The notes under the pieces are model-generated. The model ran no database searches and was not told the DNA's origin. It saw only the letters and a list, made by a program, of their open reading frames with translations. A DNA stretch of 64,000 nt from Leeia speluncae (GTDB lineage: Bacteria > Pseudomonadota > Gammaproteobacteria > Burkholderiales > Leeiaceae): NCBI RefSeq assembly GCF_020564625.1, contig NZ_JAJBZT010000001.1, positions 248,001-312,000 of the forward strand. Direction: 5' to 3'. Numbering within the stretch: the stretch's first letter is position 1; every line of letters begins with the position of its first letter. Made by a program: the position numbers and the translations under genes. Positions 26,483-35,236 of this stretch are shown here, in pieces.

Positions 26483-27391
26483 TTATTGCTGTTCGCTATC
26501 TTCTTCTTTCTCTTCTTCTAATTCTGGCTCTGGTGGGGTTGCTAACATTTCTTCCACTTCAGCAAGTGTTTCTAGAGAAATTTTGCCTAAGGTGCCACTG
26601 CGATAATCGGTTAGCAGCGTCATGGCGGCTTTTTCGATATCTAACTCGCCGCCTTTAATACGGAAAGCACGACGCTTAGCAATGTGCTCGAGCAACCCTA
26701 CACCATCTTCGACGCCATCAATCCCCTTATAGCGGGCTACGAGCAAGTCTGAATAATGTAGTAACAGATAATCCCCGAGGTAAGCCGCTACTTCGTCTTC
26801 ATAGTAGGCGTTACGACCAATCGTATGGCTGGCCGCTAGTTTAAAACCATCAATTGCGTAGCTAATCTTTGGCCATAACATTCCCGGCGTATCGGTAATC
26901 ATCATCCGTTCATTGATGTCTAGGCGCTGCTGTGATTTGGTTACCGCCGGTTCATCGCCTACTGCTGCGACTTTTTTCTTTAGTAGGGCGTTCATCAACG
27001 TAGATTTACCCACGTTAGGGATGCCCATAATCATCATGCGTAGCGGTTTTTCAAAGGTGCCACGATGTGGGGCTACTTTGACACATAAATCGGGAATACG
27101 AGCGACGTCGGCTGGTTTTTTACAAGAGATGGCCACCGCTTTGGTTTGCGGTTGCTTGTTATAAAAGTCTAACCATTCTTTTGTTACTTTAGGGTCTGCG
27201 ACATCTGCTTTATTTAGTAAGAGTAAAGCAGGGCGTTGGCGATGCCTTCTGATTTCTTCCAGCATTGGGTTACGGCTAGCATGCGGCATTCTGGCATCGA
27301 CTACCTCAATCACCATATCTGTTTTTTCCATGGTTTCGGCCGCTTTTTTGCGCGCCGCATTCATGTGACCGGGGAACCATTGGATTGCCAT
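26483..27391 (-). CDS. ylqF: Ribosome biogenesis GTPase YlqF (RbgA)
   Basis: A 302-residue circularly permuted GTPase assisting 50S subunit assembly. The N-terminus IQWFPGHMNAARK is diagnostic. Motifs come in permuted order: G4 LLNKAD (about 58), G5-like SCKK, then G1 GIPNVGKSTLMNAL (about 122), G2 and G3 DTPGMLWPK (about 165). The C-terminal RNA-binding domain ends in an acidic tail (EPELEEEKEEDSEQQ) that is longer than in Bacillus RbgA. Upstream of the glycosylase gene on the same strand. Confidence 0.93.
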   Translation of the reverse strand: MAIQWFPGHMNAARKKAAETMEKTDMVIEVVDARMPHASRNPMLEEIRRHRQRPALLLLNKADVADPKVTKEWLDFYNKQPQTKAVAISCKKPADVARIPDLCVKVAPHRGTFEKPLRMMIMGIPNVGKSTLMNALLKKKVAAVGDEPAVTKSQQRLDINERMMITDTPGMLWPKISYAIDGFKLAASHTIGRNAYYEDEVAAYLGDYLLLHYSDLLVARYKGIDGVEDGVGLLEHIAKRRAFRIKGGELDIEKAAMTLLTDYRSGTLGKISLETLAEVEEMLATPPEPELEEEKEEDSEQQ

Positions 27392-27460
27392 GCTTGGTAC
27401 TCTTTGCTTGAAATATTGAAGAACAATTAAAAACGATTACCGCTATTGTACCTTATTCAA

Positions 27461-29182
27461 TCAGGTTTCGATGATTTCGCGTATTTTCACGGGTTGAGTG
27501 TTGGCATATTCATGAGCAATTTCAATTGCTTTGGCTAAATCTGGCTGCACATTTTGTGCTGATAACAAATCGACTAACCCTGCATCTTCTAATAATTTGT
27601 GCATAGCTGAGTTTGCGCCACATAGCATTAGCCTCTGATGTTTGGCTGCTAACTTATGGTGTAATAATTCCAGTGTTAGAAGCCCCGTGGTATCTAATAA
27701 AACAATCCGATGCAGTTGCAAAATAATGGTATGGACTTCCTCTGGTGCTAGATGCAGCAGTTCGTCTAATTTATCTGCAGAACCAAAAAATAGCGCTCCT
27801 TCTACTCTGTACGCATTGACTCCTTGCGGCAGTGTTTTGCCTGCTATCGACTGGCTTTCAAATAACTTGGCATGTGCCGGTGTTAATTGATTAAGCGAGG
27901 TTTGGGCTGACATACGCGTAACAAAGAATAACCCAGCTAGTAAAAGCCCAATTTGTACTGCCACTGTTAAATCAAATAAAACAGTTAAAGCAAACGTTAG
28001 TGCTAAAACGGCGGTGTCTCGTTTCGGATAGTGTTTTGCTTTTCTGATATCCCAATCGCCCATTTTAATCGCGACAGAGACGAGAATCGCAGCTAAACCT
28101 GCCATGGGGATGTAACTTGCCAATGGTGCGGCGACCAATAGCACAAGTAATAAAGCCAAGGCATGAATTATCCCTGCAAAAGGGGTTTTGCCCCCGTTTT
28201 GGATATTCGTGGCTGTCCGGGCGATAGCGCCCGTTGCCGCAATGCCACCAAAAAACGGGACAACCATATTCGCAATGCCTTGAGCGATTAACTCTTGATT
28301 GGCATCGTGTTTTTCGTTGGTTAAATTATCCGCCACGACGGCGCACAGTAACGATTCAATTGCGCCTAATAATGCAATCGTCAGGGCGGGAGACAGCAGA
28401 TCGGAAAGATGATCCCAATCGATCGCAAGCCCGCTAGGCATTGGCATTTGCTGAGGAATACCGCCAAACTTACTGCCAATCGTTTCAAAGTGGGCAATGC
28501 CTTGCTGATTCAGAAACAAGGTGGCAATCGCACTGAGTACCAAGGCGACAAACGGCGCGGGTAATATGCGCCCCCATTTTTTAGGCCAAAGCAAAATAAG
28601 ACATAGGCAACCTGTCGCAAGTAACATGGTTGGGGTGTGAATGGTGTATCGAGACTCCCAAAGCGTTTGAATCGCCGGAAAGAAATGAGAAGGCATTTTC
28701 TCGATGGATAGCCCAAAAAAATCTTTTAGTTGAGTCAGGAAAATTAAAACAGCGATGCCATTGGTAAACCCCGTGATTAATGGCATGGGGAAAAATTTAA
28801 TCACTTGCCCTAAATGTAGTAATCCCATTAGGACTAATAACACCCCCGCCATGACTGTGCATATGAGTAGGTTGGTGATGCCGTATTTCGCCCCAATGGT
28901 CGCCAAAATCACAATATAAGCGCCCGTAGGGCCGCCAATACAGAGCTTTGTCCCGCCAAGGGCCGAAATGATAAATCCAGCAAAGATCGCGGTGATTAAA
29001 CCCGATTGAGGAGGGACACCACTCGCAATCGCAAATGCCATTGCTAAGGGGAGAGCAACAATCCCGACGGTAAGCCCAGCAAATAGATCCGCAGAAAATA
29101 GGCTGGTGTTGTAGTCCTTTAGAGAATCTAACAGCTTAGGATGGAAGCGAAAGTGGTAGTGGTATTGCACAATTGCCCCCAT
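27461..29182 (-). CDS. SulP family inorganic anion transporter with STAS domain
   Basis: A 573-residue SLC26/SulP protein: about 14 membrane spans (residues 25-425) followed by a cytoplasmic STAS domain (about 440-560; IILQLHRIVLLDTTGLLTLELLHHKL). The N-terminal signature DLFAGLTVGIVALPLAMAFAIASGVPP and TKLCIGGPTGAYIVIL are clear. Substrates of the family include sulfate, bicarbonate and dicarboxylates; none can be assigned. No carbonic-anhydrase gene is adjacent. It lies 127 bases downstream of dut but a large hairpin intervenes, so it is probably separately transcribed. Confidence 0.9.
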   Translation of the reverse strand: MGAIVQYHYHFRFHPKLLDSLKDYNTSLFSADLFAGLTVGIVALPLAMAFAIASGVPPQSGLITAIFAGFIISALGGTKLCIGGPTGAYIVILATIGAKYGITNLLICTVMAGVLLVLMGLLHLGQVIKFFPMPLITGFTNGIAVLIFLTQLKDFFGLSIEKMPSHFFPAIQTLWESRYTIHTPTMLLATGCLCLILLWPKKWGRILPAPFVALVLSAIATLFLNQQGIAHFETIGSKFGGIPQQMPMPSGLAIDWDHLSDLLSPALTIALLGAIESLLCAVVADNLTNEKHDANQELIAQGIANMVVPFFGGIAATGAIARTATNIQNGGKTPFAGIIHALALLLVLLVAAPLASYIPMAGLAAILVSVAIKMGDWDIRKAKHYPKRDTAVLALTFALTVLFDLTVAVQIGLLLAGLFFVTRMSAQTSLNQLTPAHAKLFESQSIAGKTLPQGVNAYRVEGALFFGSADKLDELLHLAPEEVHTIILQLHRIVLLDTTGLLTLELLHHKLAAKHQRLMLCGANSAMHKLLEDAGLVDLLSAQNVQPDLAKAIEIAHEYANTQPVKIREIIET

Positions 29183-29238
29183 CTAATGAGGTAACAGTCA
29201 TGCTTTTATTATGGATGATCTAAAAAAATTTGCAGATC

Positions 29239-29279
29239 GTGATGCCATTTTCCTTGTGCAAAGGAGTTCATGGCATCAC
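29239..29279 (-). terminator. Long hairpin after dut, probable terminator
   Basis: GTGATGCCAT (29239-29248) pairs with ATGGCATCAC (29270-29279). A nested TCCTT/AAGGA hairpin lies inside. On the minus strand an ATTTTTTTA tract follows 9 bases later. It separates dut from the SulP gene. Confidence 0.55.
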
Positions 29280-29308
29280 TAAATCGATTGCTTCGTGATG
29301 CGACAGAT

Positions 29309-29761
29309 TTAGGCTTTGCCTGTGCTGCCAAATCCACCTTCGCCACGGTCGCTACTATCAAATTCTTCTACGATATTAAAGCCAACTTGCACCACTGGCA
29401 CGATGATTAACTGTGCTAAACGGTCTAGCGGGTTTAGGGTGAAAGCCGTTTTGCCACGGTTCCAAGTAGAAATGAATAACTGACCTTGGTAATCAGAATC
29501 GATTAATCCAACTAAGTTACCTAACACAATTCCACTTTTGTGGCCAAGACCGGAGCGAGGCAAAATCATCGCCGCCAAACTTGGGTCCGCAATATGGATC
29601 GCAATCCCCGTTGGGATTAACTCTGTTTGGCCGGGTTCGATAACCAAAGGCTTTTCAATCGCCGCACGTAGATCTAAGCCCGCTGCGCCAGGTGTCGCAT
29701 ATTCAGGCAGGTTATCTCTTAATCGTTCGTCTAAGATTTTTAGGTCAATTTGGCGATTCAT
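29309..29761 (-). CDS. dut: dUTP diphosphatase (dUTPase)
   Basis: A 150-residue homotrimeric dUTPase hydrolysing dUTP to dUMP and pyrophosphate. All five motifs are visible: AAGLDLRA (1), [11 protein letters not shown] (2), [13 protein letters not shown] (3), [14 protein letters not shown] (4) and [12 protein letters not shown] (5). Its start overlaps the end of pdxJ by 4 bases. Part of the minus-strand coaBC-pdxJ-dut group; coaBC next to dut is a common bacterial arrangement. Confidence 0.96.
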   Translation of the reverse strand: MNRQIDLKILDERLRDNLPEYATPGAAGLDLRAAIEKPLVIEPGQTELIPTGIAIHIADPSLAAMILPRSGLGHKSGIVLGNLVGLIDSDYQGQLFISTWNRGKTAFTLNPLDRLAQLIIVPVVQVGFNIVEEFDSSDRGEGGFGSTGKA

Positions 29762-30489
29762 GCCGGATCCTTGCTATGTGATTCAGTCAAATAACGTTTA
29801 ATGGTTGTTTCAAGCCCCAAATAGAGTGCATCGCAAATTAGTGCGTGCCCAATAGAGACTTCTAATAATTGAGGAATGCGCTGCTGGAAAAAGCGAAGGT
29901 TATCTAGGTTCAAATCATGTCCAGCATTTAAACCTAGGCCACACTTCTCTGCAGCCACTGCGGCTGCGTAGTAGGGAGCAATCGCCGCTTCTTTGTCTTC
30001 AGAAAATTGGCTTGCATAGGCTTCTGTATAGAGTTCAATTCTATCTGTGCCCGTTGCTTTTGCCCCTTCAACCATGTCGATAATGGGATCAACAAAAATG
30101 GAGGTGCGAATGCCTGCCGCTTTAAATTTAGCGATGACTTCTTTTAAAAAGTCAGCATGTTTAATCGTATCCCAACCAGCGTTCGATGTTAGTGCTTCAG
30201 GTGCATCTGGGACGAGGGTCACTTGGGCTGGTTTTACAGCCAACACCACCTCTATAAAGTCTGGTGTCGGGTTGCCTTCAATATTCAGTTCTGTCGCAAT
30301 ATTCTCTTTTAAGATGGCGAGATCATCATAACGAACATGGCGCTGATCCGGTCTTGGGTGAACAGTAATACCTTGCGCACCAAAGCGTTCGCAATCTAGT
30401 GCGACTTGCAATAAGTTTGGTTGATTGTGTCCACGTGAGTTACGCACTAGCGCAACTTTATTTAGGTTGACTGACAAATGGGTAGTCAT
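29758..30489 (-). CDS. pdxJ: Pyridoxine 5'-phosphate synthase
   Basis: A 243-residue TIM-barrel enzyme joining 3-amino-2-oxopropyl phosphate and deoxyxylulose-5-phosphate, the last ring-forming step of DXP-dependent vitamin B6 synthesis. Motifs: [42 protein letters not shown] (catalytic His region), [28 protein letters not shown] and [13 protein letters not shown]. Insertion between coaBC and dut is less common than its usual recO-pdxJ-acpS setting. The stop overlaps the dut start. Confidence 0.95.
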   Translation of the reverse strand: MTTHLSVNLNKVALVRNSRGHNQPNLLQVALDCERFGAQGITVHPRPDQRHVRYDDLAILKENIATELNIEGNPTPDFIEVVLAVKPAQVTLVPDAPEALTSNAGWDTIKHADFLKEVIAKFKAAGIRTSIFVDPIIDMVEGAKATGTDRIELYTEAYASQFSEDKEAAIAPYYAAAVAAEKCGLGLNAGHDLNLDNLRFFQQRIPQLLEVSIGHALICDALYLGLETTIKRYLTESHSKDPA

Positions 30490-30537
30490 AACTAGCTTTC
30501 TATTTTTCTTTGCAATTGCAATTCAAGCAAATACTAC

Positions 30538-31764
30538 TTAGGCGTTTTGATCTATATGTTTAATCACCGGTGTAGGCGGCTCTGCACGCATCATTTTGCC
30601 AATGTGTTGAACTAGCAAACGTGCTTGAGATAACTTGTCTGATTTTGGAAGCGGGTGCCGTCCTTTGTCATCTAATAAGATCAGTTCATTACTATCGCTA
30701 TTAAATGCGGTTTGTACTAAGTTGGCGGCTAATAGCGGCAAACGTTTCTTCCTGCGTTTCTGCTCTGCAAAATCCAGTAGATTTTGGCTTTCTGCGGCAA
30801 AACCGACGCAGAATGGCGGTCTTGGCAAGCTTGCTACATTGGCTAAAATATCTGGGTTCGGTGCCAAATCTACCTGAAGGATGTTTGCATCTTTTTTGAG
30901 CTTATGCTCAAACTGTTGCAGCGGATGGTAATCGGCAACCGCTGCTACACCAATGAATACATCTTGCACGCTGATCGAGCCATTCACTGCGTTTAACATA
31001 TCATTTGCACTTTCTACATCGATACGTTTCACGCCATAAGGTGTTGGGAGTGATACTGGCCCTGCAATTAACGTTACTTCTGCGCCCGCATCACGCGCTG
31101 CTCTGGCCAGTGAAAAGCCCATTTTTCCAGAGCTTTGATTAGTAATGCCTCTCACGGCATCAATCCGTTCAAACGTTGGGCCTGCAGTAATCATCACCTT
31201 CATGCCACGTAGTGGCTTTGGCTGGAAATGCCCGTCTAGGACTTCCATTAATACTTCTGGCTCCAGCATGCGTCCCATACCGGTTTCGCCACAGGCTTGC
31301 TCGCCACTATCTGGGCCTAGAATAATGACGCCATCTTGGCGCAATTGTTTGACGTTACGTTGTGTAGCTGGGTTTTCCCACATTTGGCGATTCATTGCAG
31401 GCGCAATAATGAGCGGACATTCTCTCGCTAAGCACAGTGTAGAGAGTAGATCGTCTGCGCTACCGTTTACTAGTTTCGCCATGAAGTCTGCGGTTGCAGG
31501 GGCAACCAAAATGGCATCTGCTTCACGGGATAAATCAATGTGTGCCATCCCATTGGGTACGCGGGTGTCCCACAAATCTGTAAATACATGTCTGCCGGAA
31601 AGCGCCTGAAACGTATGTGGCGTCACAAACTGGCTACCGCCTTCGGTCAAGACGACCCTCACGCCGACATTCGCTTTGACTAATAGTCGAGTTAATTCAG
31701 CTGCTTTATAAGCTGCCACACCGCCGGTGACACCTAGCACCAAATGTTTAATTGCAAAAGCCAT
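30538..31764 (-). CDS. coaBC: Bifunctional phosphopantothenoylcysteine decarboxylase / phosphopantothenate-cysteine ligase
   Basis: A 408-residue two-domain coenzyme A enzyme (formerly Dfp). CoaC part: FMN-binding LGVTGGVAAYKAAELTRLL, active-site His in TPHTF, APATADFMAKL, PAMNRQMWENPA (the PxMNxxMW motif) and the Cys loop GEQACGETGMGRM. CoaB part from about residue 188: MITAGPTFERIDAVRGITNQSSGKMG, AAVADYHP and HKLKKDANILQVDLAPNPDIL. First gene of the coaBC-pdxJ-dut unit; divergent from radC. Confidence 0.95.
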   Translation of the reverse strand: MAFAIKHLVLGVTGGVAAYKAAELTRLLVKANVGVRVVLTEGGSQFVTPHTFQALSGRHVFTDLWDTRVPNGMAHIDLSREADAILVAPATADFMAKLVNGSADDLLSTLCLARECPLIIAPAMNRQMWENPATQRNVKQLRQDGVIILGPDSGEQACGETGMGRMLEPEVLMEVLDGHFQPKPLRGMKVMITAGPTFERIDAVRGITNQSSGKMGFSLARAARDAGAEVTLIAGPVSLPTPYGVKRIDVESANDMLNAVNGSISVQDVFIGVAAVADYHPLQQFEHKLKKDANILQVDLAPNPDILANVASLPRPPFCVGFAAESQNLLDFAEQKRRKKRLPLLAANLVQTAFNSDSNELILLDDKGRHPLPKSDKLSQARLLVQHIGKMMRAEPPTPVIKHIDQNA

Positions 31765-31903
31765 TCAATAAATCCAAGTGTTAGCAGAGAAGACGGTGCA
31801 AAAAATAGATGCGTCACGCTTCTTTACTAAGTATGAGTTGAGCACTGCTGCATTATGACATTTTTCGAGAAATCATGCGGAACGCGCAATCAAAAAAGCT
31901 AGT

Positions 31904-31933
31904 TTGATGCAGTTTGCATAAAGAGGTTAAAAT
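31904..31933 (+). promoter_or_regulatory. Putative sigma-70 promoter of radC
   Basis: TTGATG (31904-31909), 17-18 bases, TTAAAAT (31927-31933), 32 bases before the radC start. Confidence 0.5.
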
Positions 31934-31964
31934 AGTTATTTGTCATTATGATTGAGTGGCACAT

Positions 31965-32639
31965 ATGCGCATTACAGATTGGCCAGTAGAAGATCGGCCG
32001 CGTGAAAAATTATTACAAAAAGGTGCCACTTCGCTCTCGGATGCTGAACTCTTGGCTATTTTCCTTCGTGTCGGCATCCAAGGGGTGAGTGCGGTGGATT
32101 TGGCTAGACAATTACTCAGCCATTTTAAAACGCTACACGGGCTTTTCTCTGCTTCTAAAGATGACCTAAGTCAGATCAAAGGAATGGGGTTAGCTAAGTA
32201 TGCACAGCTACAGTCTATTTTAGAAATGGCTAAACGGGCTCTTGCAGAAGAGATTCAAGCAAAACCAGCAATTAGTTCACCAGCAGATGCTAAGCAATAT
32301 TTAGTGATGCGCTTGGGGGCCTTAAGGTATGAATCGATTGTTGGTATTTTTCTAGATACACAAAATCGCGTGATAGAAATAGATGAACTCGCGAGAGGCA
32401 CCATTAACCAAAGCCATTTATATCCAAGAGAAGTGGTAAAAAGAGCACTATCTTTAGAAGCATCGGGTTTAATTTTGGCCCATAATCATCCATCTGGTGA
32501 GCTTACTGCTAGCCAAGCAGACCATGATTTGACCAAATCTCTGCATAAAACCCTGTCTTCACTAGAGATTCGACTCTTAGATCACATCATTGTTGGCGCA
32601 AACCGCACACTTTCTTTCGCAGAATCGGGTTGGTTGTAA
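31965..32639 (+). CDS. radC: RadC family protein (JAB1/MPN domain)
   Basis: A 224-residue RadC protein. The N-terminal helix-hairpin-helix region (about 30-75; SDAELLAIFLRVGIQG and LSQIKGMGLAKYAQLQ) precedes a JAB metalloprotease-like domain with LILAHNHPSGELTASQADHDLT (HxHx10D zinc site). Despite its name, a DNA-repair role is doubtful in the family; natural-transformation and mobile-element versions are known. ATG 31965 is preferred over GTG 31956, since GAGTGG lies just before it. Divergent from coaBC. Confidence 0.92.
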   Translation: MRITDWPVEDRPREKLLQKGATSLSDAELLAIFLRVGIQGVSAVDLARQLLSHFKTLHGLFSASKDDLSQIKGMGLAKYAQLQSILEMAKRALAEEIQAKPAISSPADAKQYLVMRLGALRYESIVGIFLDTQNRVIEIDELARGTINQSHLYPREVVKRALSLEASGLILAHNHPSGELTASQADHDLTKSLHKTLSSLEIRLLDHIIVGANRTLSFAESGWL

Positions 32640-32698
32640 ATAACCCGATGAAATATTTTCAAAAGTAGCGTACAATCTCGTTTTTGCTTTTCTGCGGC

Positions 32699-32727
32699 TT
32701 GAGCTAAACGAACAAGTATGGTATAAA
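32699..32727 (+). promoter_or_regulatory. Sigma-70 promoter of rpmB-rpmG
   Basis: TTGAGC (32699-32704), exactly 17 bases, TATAAA (32722-32727), 56 bases before the rpmB start. Good match and spacing for a ribosomal protein promoter. Confidence 0.65.
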
Positions 32728-32782
32728 TCTTGTTTTTGCAAATCCGCTGTTTATTATTAAGTTTTTTGACTGGAGTCAGGCC

Positions 32783-33016
32783 ATGGCGCGTGTATGTCAG
32801 GTCACCGGCAAAGCGCCGATGACAGGGAACAATGTTTCCCATGCCAATAACAAAACAAAACGTCGTTTTCTTCCTAACCTGCAATATCGTCGTTTCTGGG
32901 TAGAAAGCGAGAATCGCTGGGTGCGTCTGCGTGTTTCTAATGCAGGTTTGCGTCTGATCGATAAAAAAGGTATCGAAGTTGTTTTAGCTGATCTGCGTGC
33001 AGCAGGCGCTCTGTAA
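32783..33016 (+). CDS. rpmB: Large-subunit ribosomal protein bL28
   Basis: A 77-residue protein matching bL28: [33 protein letters not shown], then [28 protein letters not shown]. It is of the zinc-free type, with only one Cys at the N-terminus. GGAG lies 10 bases before the ATG. First gene of the rpmB-rpmG operon. Confidence 0.97.
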   Translation: MARVCQVTGKAPMTGNNVSHANNKTKRRFLPNLQYRRFWVESENRWVRLRVSNAGLRLIDKKGIEVVLADLRAAGAL

Positions 33017-33082
33017 GCAACTTTAGAGATGTGCGAAGTGGCAGGTTTTTCCCGCCGGTCGCCAAGATTGAAAGGTTAAATC

Positions 33083-33238
33083 ATGCGTGAAAAAATCAAG
33101 CTAGAGTCCTCAGCAGGGACTGGCCATTTCTACACCACTACAAAGAACAAACGTACCATGCCAGAAAAAATGGAGATCAAAAAATTTGATCCTGTTGTTC
33201 GTAAGCATGTTATGTACAAAGAAACCAAACTGAAATAA
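33083..33238 (+). CDS. rpmG: Large-subunit ribosomal protein bL33
   Basis: A 51-residue protein: [36 protein letters not shown], ending [10 protein letters not shown]. This is the C-minus (zinc-free) form of bL33. ATG 33083 follows AAAGG with 5-8 bases spacing. It lies 66 bases after rpmB; a terminator begins 27 bases after its stop. Too short for common ORF length cut-offs, so easily missed. Confidence 0.97.
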   Translation: MREKIKLESSAGTGHFYTTTKNKRTMPEKMEIKKFDPVVRKHVMYKETKLK

Positions 33239-33259
33239 TCAGTTAGTTTTCTTGTTCGG

Positions 33260-33289
33260 AAAAAAGCCTTCCTAGTGAAGGCTTTTTTT
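33260..33289 (+). terminator. Intrinsic terminator of rpmB-rpmG
   Basis: GCCTTC (33266-33271), loop CTAGT, GAAGGC (33277-33282), run of seven T; preceded by six A. Confidence 0.9.
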
Positions 33290-33439
33290 ACGCCTGTATT
33301 TCATGCAGTCGTATTTTAAATTTTCCAATTATTTTGCTAATTAGCGTCAATTTGAAATAATTGGCTGTCATTCTTTGCTTGTAAACTACTTTGTAAACAT
33401 CTATAACAAAGTATCTAATCAATCAATTGAGGACAAAAG

Positions 33440-35236
33440 ATGAGAGAGTTAACTCAACAAGAGGATGGCTTTCTCGCTTCTTTAATTGATTTATTTCCTA
33501 TCGGTATTGCGGTGTTAGACCGTGATCTACGCTTGGTCTATATCAACCAACGTCAAGCAAACATCAATAAACTCCCTTTAAATCAGCAAATTGGCCACTT
33601 AATTGAGGAATTTATTCCTTTACTCGCACCAGTGATTCGTCCCTTGCTTTCTCAAGTAGTTGAAACAGGCGTTCCGATTGTTGATCAAGAGGTAATTGGA
33701 CAAACTGACGCAACTGGCTATCAGCCGCATAGAATTGTTTCTTATTATCCATGGCAAGATGAGACGGGGGTTCGCGGTGTCATTGCATTTGTTCGAGACA
33801 GTGAAACCGACCCACTCGTTGAGCATGTCTTAAGGGCTGGGGAGCAGCGCTTACTAAATGTGCTCAATAATTTGGCAATTTTTGTCGGTGTAATGAGTAT
33901 TGATGGCACATTGCTAGATGTCAATCGTGCACCACTCCAATCAGCTGGTGTAGATGCATCTGAAGTGTGCGGGCGTAAATTGTGGGACTGTTATTGGTGG
34001 CAACATGATCCATTGCTTGTGAAGCGAATTGAATCTCATTGTAATGAGGTGGCAAAGGGGAGATCTTTCCGCTTTGATGTAGAAGTTAGAAAAAAGTCTG
34101 GCCAATTGGTGTGGATAGACTTTATGTTGGCACCGCTAATAAATTCAGATGGGGTGATTACTCATATTATTCCATCTGCCATCGATATTGATCAGCGGCA
34201 TCGGTCTGAATTGGCATTAAAGGAATCTGAAGAGCGTTATCGTTCTCTGGTGGATTCTTCTGATGATGCGATTATTAGTAAATCTTTACAAAGTCTAATT
34301 ACTAGCTGGAATCCTGCAGCTGAGCGCTTGTTTGGATATGCTGCAGAGGAAGTAATTGGAAAGCACATTACTTGTCTTTTTCCGCCTGATAAGGTGGATG
34401 AAGAGAAAGATATTATGGCTAGGCTGGTTTCGGGTGAGCGGGTACGGCATTACGAGACCGAGCGTATTCATAAAAATGGAACAAAGCTTTATTTATCGGT
34501 AACAGTATCTCCTATTTTTAACGCGAATGGGGCGGTTGTCGGTGCTTGTAAAATTGCCCGAGATATCTCGCTCGAAAAGGCGCATAGAGAAGCGAGGGAA
34601 GCTGCTTTAGCTGAGAAGACCGCGTTACTTCATGAAGTGCATCATCGCGTTAAAAATAATCTGCAGATTGTTTCTAGTCTGTTAAACCTTCAAGCACGTA
34701 AGTCTCCTCCTCATATCAAATCTGCACTGGCGGAGAGCCAGGGCCGAATAAAGGCGATGGCCTTAGTTCACCAGTTGCTATACGAAGCCAATAATATGGC
34801 CGAGATTGACTTAAATGATTATTTGCGCCGATTAGTGAGTTTAATGAGCGGGACGTATAGTGCCAGCGAGAATGGTATTCATATTCGGTTTAATGCCTCT
34901 CGTGAACCTGTGGTGCTTGAATTGCAAAGAACAATTCCCTGCGCATTAGTCGTGAACGAAATGATTTTAAATGCCATTAAACATGCATTTATTAATCATC
35001 CCAAACCCGAAATTATTATTGATTTACGTTGTCTAGATAACGGTAAGACACAATTAGACATTATAGATAACGGCATTGGGTTACCTGAACATTTTGCACT
35101 GAGTTCGGGCGACACATTAGGTATTCAGTTAATCCCTATGTTTGTGCAGCAACTAGGTGGGGAAATTCAAATTCCAAAAGTAGAAAAGGGAACGTGTTTT
35201 CGAATTGAGTTTGAACAAGATGGAGTAAGCTCGTGA
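33440..35236 (+). CDS. Soluble PAS-domain sensor histidine kinase (HisKA_2 type)
   Basis: A 598-residue cytosolic kinase without membrane segments. Three PAS-like domains: about 8-120 (IGIAVLDRDLRLVYINQRQANIN), 135-255 (NNLAIFVGVMSIDGTLLDVNRAPLQ) and 262-385 (DDAIISKSLQSLITSWNPAAERLFGY). The HisKA_2 dimerisation helix has LLHEVHHRVKNNLQIVSSLL; the His before RVKNN is the phosphorylation site. The ATPase domain shows VVNEMILNAIKHAF and DNGIGLP. The second PAS has Trp-rich KLWDCYWWQHDP, a feature seen in some photo- and redox-sensing PAS domains, but cofactor binding is not provable. It overlaps the next gene by 4 bases, so the REC-GGDEF-EAL protein is its likely phosphotransfer partner. Confidence 0.9.
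   Translation: MRELTQQEDGFLASLIDLFPIGIAVLDRDLRLVYINQRQANINKLPLNQQIGHLIEEFIPLLAPVIRPLLSQVVETGVPIVDQEVIGQTDATGYQPHRIVSYYPWQDETGVRGVIAFVRDSETDPLVEHVLRAGEQRLLNVLNNLAIFVGVMSIDGTLLDVNRAPLQSAGVDASEVCGRKLWDCYWWQHDPLLVKRIESHCNEVAKGRSFRFDVEVRKKSGQLVWIDFMLAPLINSDGVITHIIPSAIDIDQRHRSELALKESEERYRSLVDSSDDAIISKSLQSLITSWNPAAERLFGYAAEEVIGKHITCLFPPDKVDEEKDIMARLVSGERVRHYETERIHKNGTKLYLSVTVSPIFNANGAVVGACKIARDISLEKAHREAREAALAEKTALLHEVHHRVKNNLQIVSSLLNLQARKSPPHIKSALAESQGRIKAMALVHQLLYEANNMAEIDLNDYLRRLVSLMSGTYSASENGIHIRFNASREPVVLELQRTIPCALVVNEMILNAIKHAFINHPKPEIIIDLRCLDNGKTQLDIIDNGIGLPEHFALSSGDTLGIQLIPMFVQQLGGEIQIPKVEKGTCFRIEFEQDGVSS

Noticed and set aside
31145-31609. 154-codon ORF on the plus strand
   Set aside because: Antisense to conserved coaBC motifs; no family features.
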